Shown: one piece after another, positions 33,833 through 39,680 of the stretch | Position numbering within the stretch: the stretch's first letter is position 1 | Layout: each line of letters opens with the position of its first letter | NCBI GenBank assembly: GCA_946184125.1 | Contig: CAMHEL010000018.1 | Location: 1-39,680 of the forward strand | From: an uncultured Prevotellaceae bacterium | GTDB taxonomy: Bacteria; Bacteroidota; Bacteroidia; Bacteroidales; Bacteroidaceae | Reading direction: 5' to 3' | DNA length: 39,680 nt | The notes under the pieces: generated by a model | Databases searched by the model: none | What the model was told of the DNA's origin: nothing | Seen by the model: only the letters and a program-made list of their open reading frames with translations | Position numbers and translations under genes: made by a program

Positions 33833-36649
33833 TCATTTCAATTTATCGCACAGGAACCTGCTTGTGATGCTCTCTTTGCACTGGGCAAGTTTCTCGGGCG
33901 TGCCGGCAAAGACCAGGTTGCCGCCTTTGTCGCCCCCCTCGGGCCCCAGGTCTATCACATAATCGGCACACTTGATTACTTCCATGTTGTGCTCGATGAT
34001 GAGGATGGTGTGCCCGCGTTCGATAAGTGCGTTGAAAGCAGAGAGCAGGCGCCGGATGTCGTGGAAATGAAGTCCGGTGGTGGGCTCGTCGAAAATGAAG
34101 AGGGTGGGGTCCTGCCGCTCCTGTCCGATGTAGTATGCCAGTTTCACGCGTTGGTTCTCACCTCCCGAGAGAGTGGATGAGCTCTGTCCCAGGCGTATAT
34201 AGCCCAGGCCTACGTCATCGAGGGGCCGGAGGCGCTTGGCGATGTCGGGCTGCCCGTTGTCGTTGAAGAAGGTGATGGCCTCGGCGACCGTCATGTCGAG
34301 CACCTCGTTGATGTTCTTTCCTGCAAAGCGCACTTCGAGGATGTCGTGCTTGAACCGCTGACCATGGCATGCCTCGCATTCCAGTTCGAGGTCGGCCATG
34401 AACTGCATCTCGACGGTGATGACGCCGGCTCCCTTGCATTCATCGCAGCGGCCACCGTCGGCGTTGAACGAGAAATACTGCGGTGTGAAGCCCATCTGCC
34501 GCGACAGCTGCTGGTCGGCGAAGAGCTGGCGGATGGCATCGTAGGCCTTGATGTATGTGGCGGGGTTGCTTCGGCTGCTCTTGCCGATGGGGTTCTGGTC
34601 GACGAACTCTATTCGCCGAAGCTGCTGCCAGTCGCCCTCCAGGGCGAGGTACTCGCCGGGAGCGTCGCACACATCGCCCAGATGGCGCTTCAGTGCCGGG
34701 TAGAGGATGCCTTTCACCAAGGTGGACTTTCCGCTGCCGCTCACCCCCGTCACCACTGTCATGATATTGAGGGGGAATTTCACGTCGATGCCGCGGAGGT
34801 TGTTCATGCGGGCGCCACGGACAAGCACATACTGGTTCCATGCGCGGCGGCTGGCGGGCACCTCAATCTGCTCGCTGTGGGTGAGGTATTTCACGGTGTG
34901 GCTCCCAGGGAATTGCTCAACAGATGCCGCATTGATATCGGAAGCTTTTCCGGCGAAGACGATTTCTCCTCCGAGTCGGCCTGCGTCGGGTCCCACGTCG
35001 ATGAGGTAGTCGGCGGCTCGCATGAATTCCTCGTCGTGCTCCACGATGATGACGGTGTTGCCCAACGACTGCAGTTCCTTCAGCACATGTATGAGGCGCT
35101 GCGTGTCGCGGCTGTGCAGGCCGATGCTGGGTTCGTCGAGGATGTAAAGCGAACCGACGAGCGAACTGCCAAGGGCGGTGGTGAGGTTGATGCGCTGGCT
35201 CTCGCCGCCGCTGAGCGAATTCGACTGACGGTTGAGCGTGAGATAGCTCAGTCCCACTTCGTCGAGGTATTGCAGGCGGTTGTTGATTTCGGTGAGAAGT
35301 CGCTTGGCCACCTGCTGCTCGTGTGGCTCGAGTTGGAGGTGGAGGAACCACTGGCGGAGACTCCAGATAGGCATCTCGACAAGGTCGGAAATGCTCTTCC
35401 CTCCAATCTTCACATATCCCGCCTCCTTGCGAAGACGGGTGCCATGGCATGCGGGGCACACGGTCTTGCCTTTGTAACGGCTCAGCATCACACGGTATTG
35501 CACCTTGTAGAGGTTTTCCTCCACCATCTTGAAGAAAGCGTCGATGGACACTTGGTCGTGGATGTCTTTGTCCTGGTCGCAGGGCAGGCCATGCCACAGC
35601 CAGTCCTTCTCCTTGCGGGAGAGCTCCAGGTAAGGCTTGAAAATGGGGAAATCGTATGGGGCGGCACGACGGCAGAACTCTTCCTGCCACATCTTCATCT
35701 TCTCGCCATGCCAGCATTGTACGCAGCCATCATAGACGCTCAGCGTGCTGTTGGGGATGACGAGGCGCTCGTCGATGCCTAACACCTTGCCATAGCCCTC
35801 GCAGGTGGGGCAGGCTCCCAGGGGGGAGTTGAACGAGAACATGTTGTCGTTGGGCTCCTCGAAGCGCATGCCGTCGGCCTCGAAACGCATGGAGAAGTCG
35901 AAGGTGAGGTTGGAAGGCAGGAAGGTGAGCCGGCACTCGCCGTCGCCCTCGTAAAGAGCGGTCTCGGCAGAATCGGTCAGGCGCGAGATGCTCTCCTTGC
36001 TGTCGTCGACCGACATGCGGTCGATGAGGATGTGGATGTCGGAGGGAGATGTGCGCTGCAATGTCTCGGTGTCGGCCAGCAGGTTGTCGATGCGCACCAG
36101 TTCCCCTTTGACGAGCAGGCGCGTGAATCCCTGCTGCAGTTCCATCTGCAGTTGGCGCTCCACGCTGCGCCCCTCGTGGATATGCAGAGGAGCGCTAAGA
36201 TAGTAGCGTGTGCCGGGCGAGAACTCGAGCGCCTGTTGAACGATGTCGTCGGTGGAATGCTTCTTGACGATGGATCCGCTGATAGGGGAAATGGTCTGTC
36301 CGATGCGGGCGTAGAGCAGTCGGAGGTATTCGTAAATCTCCGTCGATGTGCCTACGGTGGACCGGGGGTTGCGGCTGATGACACGCTGCTCGATGGCAAT
36401 GGCTGGCGGAAGCCCTTTGATGGTGTCGCATTCGGGCTTGCTCATGCGTCCAAGGAACTGGCGTGCGTAGGCCGACAGGCTCTCCACATACCGGCGTTGC
36501 CCCTCGGCATACAACGTGTCGAACGCCAGCGACGACTTGCCGCTGCCGCTGACACCTGCTATGACGGTCAACTGCCCATGTGGAATATCGATGTCGATGT
36601 TCTTCAGGTTGTTGACACGGGCACCCCGTACCTCGATGTGGTCTCTCAT
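33833..36649 (-). CDS. uvrA: Excinuclease ABC subunit A
   Basis: A 938-residue DNA-damage recognition ATPase of nucleotide excision repair, normal family length. First Walker A GVSGSGKSS at about 32-40, second TGVSGSGKSTLV in the latter half. ABC signatures are LSGGESQRINL and LSGGENQRVKL. Zinc-finger cysteine pairs occur as CPTCEGYG, CPACHG and CDECKGAG with CEACHG. It binds DNA as a dimer with UvrB. It lies 9 nt after ptb and is probably cotranscribed with it. No UvrB is in the window. Confidence 0.97.
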   Translation of the reverse strand: MRDHIEVRGARVNNLKNIDIDIPHGQLTVIAGVSGSGKSSLAFDTLYAEGQRRYVESLSAYARQFLGRMSKPECDTIKGLPPAIAIEQRVISRNPRSTVGTSTEIYEYLRLLYARIGQTISPISGSIVKKHSTDDIVQQALEFSPGTRYYLSAPLHIHEGRSVERQLQMELQQGFTRLLVKGELVRIDNLLADTETLQRTSPSDIHILIDRMSVDDSKESISRLTDSAETALYEGDGECRLTFLPSNLTFDFSMRFEADGMRFEEPNDNMFSFNSPLGACPTCEGYGKVLGIDERLVIPNSTLSVYDGCVQCWHGEKMKMWQEEFCRRAAPYDFPIFKPYLELSRKEKDWLWHGLPCDQDKDIHDQVSIDAFFKMVEENLYKVQYRVMLSRYKGKTVCPACHGTRLRKEAGYVKIGGKSISDLVEMPIWSLRQWFLHLQLEPHEQQVAKRLLTEINNRLQYLDEVGLSYLTLNRQSNSLSGGESQRINLTTALGSSLVGSLYILDEPSIGLHSRDTQRLIHVLKELQSLGNTVIIVEHDEEFMRAADYLIDVGPDAGRLGGEIVFAGKASDINAASVEQFPGSHTVKYLTHSEQIEVPASRRAWNQYVLVRGARMNNLRGIDVKFPLNIMTVVTGVSGSGKSTLVKGILYPALKRHLGDVCDAPGEYLALEGDWQQLRRIEFVDQNPIGKSSRSNPATYIKAYDAIRQLFADQQLSRQMGFTPQYFSFNADGGRCDECKGAGVITVEMQFMADLELECEACHGQRFKHDILEVRFAGKNINEVLDMTVAEAITFFNDNGQPDIAKRLRPLDDVGLGYIRLGQSSSTLSGGENQRVKLAYYIGQERQDPTLFIFDEPTTGLHFHDIRRLLSAFNALIERGHTILIIEHNMEVIKCADYVIDLGPEGGDKGGNLVFAGTPEKLAQCKESITSRFLCDKLK

Positions 36650-36658
36650 GGAAAGGCG

Positions 36659-37567
36659 TTACGCATTGATGGCAGAGAGGGCCAGACTGCAGTACTTGCA
36701 AGTCTCGCTGTCGCTGCGGGAGGGAAGGACTACCGGCACCATCGTTCCTGCCAGGATGCCTGCTGTCTCGGCCTGGCAGAACAGCGTGATGGTCTTGTAG
36801 AACACGTTGCCTGCTTCGATGTCGGGGAAGACAAGGGCGTCGGCCTCGCCGTTGAGGGGAGATACGATGCCTTTCTTATCCAGGCTCTCCTTGCAGCAGG
36901 ACGTCTTCAAGTCGAGAGGACCATCGACCACGCAGGGGCCGAACTGCCCCTCGCTGGCGGCAGCGATAATCTCGCTGTAACGCTCGGTGAAGGGGAAGAA
37001 TTTGCCCCCGACCTTCTCGGAGCAGTGGATGAGCGAGATGCGAGGCTCGGCGATGCCGAAGTCGTGGCATAGCTTCGAGATATAGCTTACTTGCTCCACG
37101 CGTTGCTCATGTGTGGGGTAGGGGATGACGGCGGCGTCGGTGAAGAAGAGCATCTTGGGGTATCCCGGGATGCGTGAGGCGGTGATGTGAGTGAGCACCC
37201 GTCCGCGGGGCAGGATGCCATGCTCCTTGTTGAGAATGGCGTGAAGCAGGTTGTCGGTGTTGATGAGACCTTTCATCAGGATGTCGGCCTTGCCTTCGCG
37301 TACCAGTTCCACGGCCATGCGTGCGGCATCGTCGGGGGTTGGGGCATCGATGATGCTGATGTGTTCGGCTTCGGCTTGGATGCCTGCATGTTGCTCAACG
37401 GCTTCGCGGCTGCCTACGAAGATGGCTTCGATGAAACCGTCGTGCAGCGCACGTGCCACGGCGTTCTGGGTGGATGTGTCGGCAGCGCATACCACTGCCA
37501 CTCTCTTCCTGTCGCCACGCTGCGACAGGTACTCGGTGAGTTGTTGAAAATCTGTTATAGCTTGCAT
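36659..37567 (-). CDS. ptb: Phosphate butyryltransferase
   Basis: A 302-residue phosphate acyltransferase of the Ptb type, converting acyl-CoA and phosphate to acyl phosphate and CoA. Family stretches: VAVVCAADTSTQNAVARAL, ILMKGLINTDNLLHAILNKEHGI, VLTHITASRIPGYPKMLFFTDAAV, PRISLIHCSEKVGGKFF and ADALVFPDIEAGNVFYK. I start at MQAITDF: a frame 75 nt longer would begin upstream of the -7 box at 37572. That leaves almost no 5' leader. The usual partner, butyrate kinase, is not adjacent; uvrA follows instead. Confidence 0.9.
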   Translation of the reverse strand: MQAITDFQQLTEYLSQRGDRKRVAVVCAADTSTQNAVARALHDGFIEAIFVGSREAVEQHAGIQAEAEHISIIDAPTPDDAARMAVELVREGKADILMKGLINTDNLLHAILNKEHGILPRGRVLTHITASRIPGYPKMLFFTDAAVIPYPTHEQRVEQVSYISKLCHDFGIAEPRISLIHCSEKVGGKFFPFTERYSEIIAAASEGQFGPCVVDGPLDLKTSCCKESLDKKGIVSPLNGEADALVFPDIEAGNVFYKTITLFCQAETAGILAGTMVPVVLPSRSDSETCKYCSLALSAINA

Positions 37568-37571
37568 GGTG

Positions 37572-37600
37572 CAAAAATAGATAAAATTCTCGAATTTCAA
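37572..37600 (-). promoter_or_regulatory. Promoter of ptb, apparently leaderless
   Basis: Minus strand: TTG at 37598-37600, 18 nt, TATTTTTG at 37572-37579. The ATG at 37565-37567 begins 4 nt after the -7 box, so transcription should start at or within 2 nt of the start codon. Confidence 0.75.
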
Positions 37601-37773
37601 GCCTGTGAGATAAAGTTTTTCATTTTTCTTTAAGAAAGGCAAGAATTATTTGCGGACTCCCATATTCATAAAACCCACCAATGTAGAGGGAAAGCGTAAT
37701 TGATATAAATCAAAAAATGGGCAAAAATACACTAAAACATAAGTGAGTGCAGTGATTTATGCTTAGAATTGAT

Positions 37774-37781
37774 TATTTTTG
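37774..37781 (+). promoter_or_regulatory. Promoter -7 box of candidate ncRNA
   Basis: TATTTTTG matches TAnnTTTG; the -33 element is weak. The 37601-37773 stretch before it holds nothing else recognisable. Confidence 0.55.
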
Positions 37782-37786
37782 CATGC

Positions 37787-37971
37787 AAAAAGACGCAAGA
37801 ATCTTTTCAATAGGAGACTTTAAAGGTGAATGGATTGTTAGGATGACCATCTCATAATGGGATACAATCCTTCGTCGGTGAAGGGGGAGTGTCTCCGTCG
37901 GAACCGAAAATTTTGAGAGAGTTGATTGATAGTTTCCCGGCCAGAAGTAGTGATACTTCTGGCCGGTTTTG
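37787..37971 (+). ncRNA. Candidate free-standing small RNA, about 185 nt
   Basis: The region has a promoter-like box at 37774, a strong intrinsic terminator at 37937-37970, and no open frame of note on the plus strand. Internal pairing is visible: ggattgt (about 37832) with acaatcc (about 37863), ggag/ctcc near 37886-37896 inside a wider ttcg..ggt/accgaa stem, and the terminator. It does not look like a single long 6S rod. The family is not identified. It lies between divergent ptb and the convergent end of a small gene. Confidence 0.5.
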
Positions 37972-37974
37972 TTT
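37937..37974 (+). terminator. Intrinsic terminator, 13-bp stem
   Basis: ccggccagaagta, loop gtga, tacttctggccgg, then ttttgttt. The T-run is only on the plus strand, so the terminator serves a plus-strand transcript, although no protein gene lies upstream of it on that strand. Confidence 0.9.
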
Positions 37975-37985
37975 GGCCACCCTTT

Positions 37986-38114
37986 TCAGAGTGCTTCGTC
38001 CTCGGGTGGTTCTGGTTTTTTCCTTATTGTCGGGAGGTGCCGTTTCTTACGAAGCCATTCCGCCTTTCGCTTTTCGTAATCTTCGCGATGGCGCTCCAGG
38101 TAATTGTCGGCCAT
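37986..38114 (-). CDS. Small basic protein, 42 residues
   Basis: Starts MADNYLERHREDYEKRKAEW and ends with a Pro/Glu-rich tail (KKPEPPEDEAL). The highly charged helical start (MADNYLE, Arg/Glu/Lys rich) resembles short Bacteroidetes proteins of unknown role, sometimes misnamed dehydrogenase. Its ATG shares one base with the TGA of the DUF4270 gene (TGATG), so translation is probably coupled. A longer frame reading upstream is out of the family pattern and lies inside the neighbouring gene. It has no signal peptide or membrane helix. Confidence 0.65.
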   Translation of the reverse strand: MADNYLERHREDYEKRKAEWLRKKRHLPTIRKKPEPPEDEAL

Positions 38115-39559
38115 CAGTCGAAACGGCTGTAGATGATGTTGATGGCTATGGGAGTGTTGCCACCTACCAGTCGGGTGCTTGTGAGCGACATGTCGTTGTG
38201 GATGCCCACAATCCTTGTGGTGTTGTTGTATGTCACGGTGGTGGTCGATACGGGCACGAGCATCACCTTGTTCCAGTTGGGATGGTGAGCCTCCCATTGC
38301 GGGTCGCTCTTCAGTCCTTCGTTGCGTGCTTTGTTCATGGCGTTGATGATACCACCCACGTTGTTGAAAGCGTATTTGTTGGCGCTCTTGCTGTAGGAGC
38401 CGAGGAAGGTCTGCTTGTAGTTGGCCACCTTGCCTTGCTCGAAGAATGACTGCACGCTGTCGGTCTCTATCATTAACAGCATGCTTGGGGCGGGCAGGTT
38501 ATAGGAACTCCAGTGCTCGTTGTTGATACGGAGGAATTCTATCTTTGCCGTGTTGATGGTGTCCTTCTCATGTCCTCTGACAATGTCGTCGACAGGCAGT
38601 GTGACTTCGGTGAAGATGCCGGCGGGGCTTTTGATGTAGGTGCAGCTCGGGTCATTGACCAATTGTTCGATGGCCTGAGTGTCGTTGGTCACTGTTGTGG
38701 TCTGAAGCACCTCCTCCGTACCGTTGAACAATGTCATGCTTGCTTTTTGCTCCCCATCTTTCTTGATGTTGAAGAAGATGTTGAGCTGTGGGACACGGAT
38801 ATAGGCCATTGCCCCGAGACCTCCTGTCATCTTGAAGAAGAAGCCAGGCAATATGTTGCGTGTGAATGAATTGGTGTTCTGGAAATATTCCGGATGCTCG
38901 TAGTATTTCCGTAACACGTAGGTGCCGAAGTTGTTGTACGTTATTCCGTCGCGGTCGGTGTAGGGCTGGTTAAGCCGTACGCAGATGTTGTTGACGTACT
39001 CTGAGTCCTTCGTCTTTTCGGTCAGCTCGGAGTTGTTGACGATAGAGAAGGAGTGGCTCTTGCTGAGTCCGCCCTGCCTTATATACCCTTCTTCGAGCGG
39101 ACTGAAGTCGCTGTAGTAGTGCTGGTCTTCAACCATGGGGTGGTCCATCTCGTAGAGGGTGAACTTCATGTTGGCGAGCGAATCGCCATAATAATTGGTG
39201 TAGAAGAGTCGTACTTCGCAGGAATCAGCGATCACCTTTCCTTCTGCATCACGGCTCAGCACGCTGTCGGCAGGAGTGAGCTTGAGGTTCTCAATGCAGT
39301 AGAACTGCGTCATGAAGTCGCCGGTGATATAGGTGCCTGTCTCTGGGTCAATGATTCGCCCCAGATAGCCTGTGCTGCTTCTCGACACGACGGAGCCGGA
39401 GCTCACGGAGTGGGAGTAGGCATAGAAAGTGCTTGACGATACTTCGAGATGGTCGGCGTTTTCTGAAAGAGTGACACCGATGGTGTCGGTGGTGTCGTCG
39501 CATGAGGTGAGAAGTAGAAAGCATGCGACAGCAGCATAAGTGAGATACTTGATGCTCAT
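38114..39559 (-). CDS. DUF4270 lipoprotein
   Basis: A 481-residue lipoprotein (LLLTSC, C20) followed by DDTTDTIGVTLSENADHLEV. The pattern of early strands (STFYAYSHSVSSGSVVSRSSTGYLGRI, DPETGTYITGDFMTQF) and the beta-rich body match DUF4270 proteins of Bacteroidetes, usually found next to the glycogen synthase gene, as here. Function is unknown; it is probably in the outer membrane. It starts 6 nt after the upstream gene's stop and its end overlaps the 42-residue gene by one base. Confidence 0.85.
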   Translation of the reverse strand: MSIKYLTYAAVACFLLLTSCDDTTDTIGVTLSENADHLEVSSSTFYAYSHSVSSGSVVSRSSTGYLGRIIDPETGTYITGDFMTQFYCIENLKLTPADSVLSRDAEGKVIADSCEVRLFYTNYYGDSLANMKFTLYEMDHPMVEDQHYYSDFSPLEEGYIRQGGLSKSHSFSIVNNSELTEKTKDSEYVNNICVRLNQPYTDRDGITYNNFGTYVLRKYYEHPEYFQNTNSFTRNILPGFFFKMTGGLGAMAYIRVPQLNIFFNIKKDGEQKASMTLFNGTEEVLQTTTVTNDTQAIEQLVNDPSCTYIKSPAGIFTEVTLPVDDIVRGHEKDTINTAKIEFLRINNEHWSSYNLPAPSMLLMIETDSVQSFFEQGKVANYKQTFLGSYSKSANKYAFNNVGGIINAMNKARNEGLKSDPQWEAHHPNWNKVMLVPVSTTTVTYNNTTRIVGIHNDMSLTSTRLVGGNTPIAINIIYSRFD

Positions 39560-39565
39560 TTGGGA

Positions 39566-39680
39566 TTATTCTGTTTCCAGTATTTTGCTGTAGAATGAAT
39601 TGTAGGCTTCGGCATAATCTTCGGTGCCAGGGAAGGGCATGATGGGAAGTCCTTTCTCTTTGGCGTAGTCCAAAAGAGGT
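39566..39680 (-). CDS. C-terminal end of a probable glycogen/starch synthase
   Basis: Only the last 37 codons and the TAA are in the window; the gene continues to the right. The visible end reads LLDYAKEKGLPIMPFPGTED followed by an aromatic AYNSFYSKIL segment. Position directly before a DUF4270 gene on the same strand suggests glgA, the glycogen synthase of Bacteroidales. The sequence alone cannot prove it. Confidence 0.45.
   Translation of the reverse strand, partial: PLLDYAKEKGLPIMPFPGTEDYAEAYNSFYSKILETE

Noticed and set aside
34346..35782. 478-codon open frame on the plus strand
   Set aside because: It lies antisense to uvrA, whose motifs are all intact. The frame has no domain features and reflects codon bias on the coding strand. 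The same applies to 36032-37072 and 26213-27148.
37787..37971. Identification of the candidate ncRNA as 6S RNA
   Set aside because: The visible pairing gives several separate hairpins, not one long rod with a central bubble. I leave it unnamed.

Overview
The window looks like a Bacteroidales chromosome, most likely Prevotellaceae. The evidence is the recurring Bacteroidetes promoter form (TTG, 18-20 nt, TAnnTTTG), few Shine-Dalgarno sites, a C10 protease fused to BspA-type leucine-rich repeats and a dockerin, a Fibrobacter-paralogous domain protein, a DUF4270 lipoprotein, and a trp operon that starts with trpB. There is no rRNA, tRNA, CRISPR array or complete insertion sequence.

46-12013 (minus strand) is an exopolysaccharide/O-antigen-type operon. 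In transcription order: flippase, glycosyltransferase, SGNH hydrolase, small outer-membrane protein, polymerase, TupA-like ATP-grasp protein, glycosyltransferase, metallophosphoesterase, glycosyltransferase, beta-helix lipoprotein, radical SAM/SPASM protein. Three junctions overlap or abut. The promoter sits about 190 nt before the first gene and the leader between them is rich in inverted repeats.

12339-25585 is a mixed accessory stretch: cutC overlapping a secreted transglutaminase-like protein tail to tail, a 192-bp MITE-like element, a small lipoprotein, an acyltransferase, the 1408-residue protease/LRR/dockerin protein, a YbjN-like protein, a membrane-anchored PD-(D/E)XK-like protein, a LicD-family protein and a dockerin-like/Fib_succ_major protein.

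25674-31695 is a trp operon, trpB-E-G-D-C-A, with no trpF. It is preceded by a leader peptide with three consecutive Trp codons and a 15-bp terminator hairpin, so it should be under transcription attenuation as well as TrpE feedback inhibition.

31648-32565 is a compact cassette between the convergent ends of trpA and sstT. A four-helix-bundle gene is flanked by inverted 7-bp-period repeats and by a 10-bp-period array. Heptad arrays of the same layout start at the stop codons of other genes here (22141-22322 and 1-56). This association is the most unusual pattern in the window.

32560-39680 (mostly minus) is housekeeping: sstT, uvrA, ptb (apparently leaderless), a candidate free-standing ncRNA of about 185 nt on the plus strand, a 42-residue protein coupled to a DUF4270 lipoprotein, and the end of a probable glycogen synthase gene.
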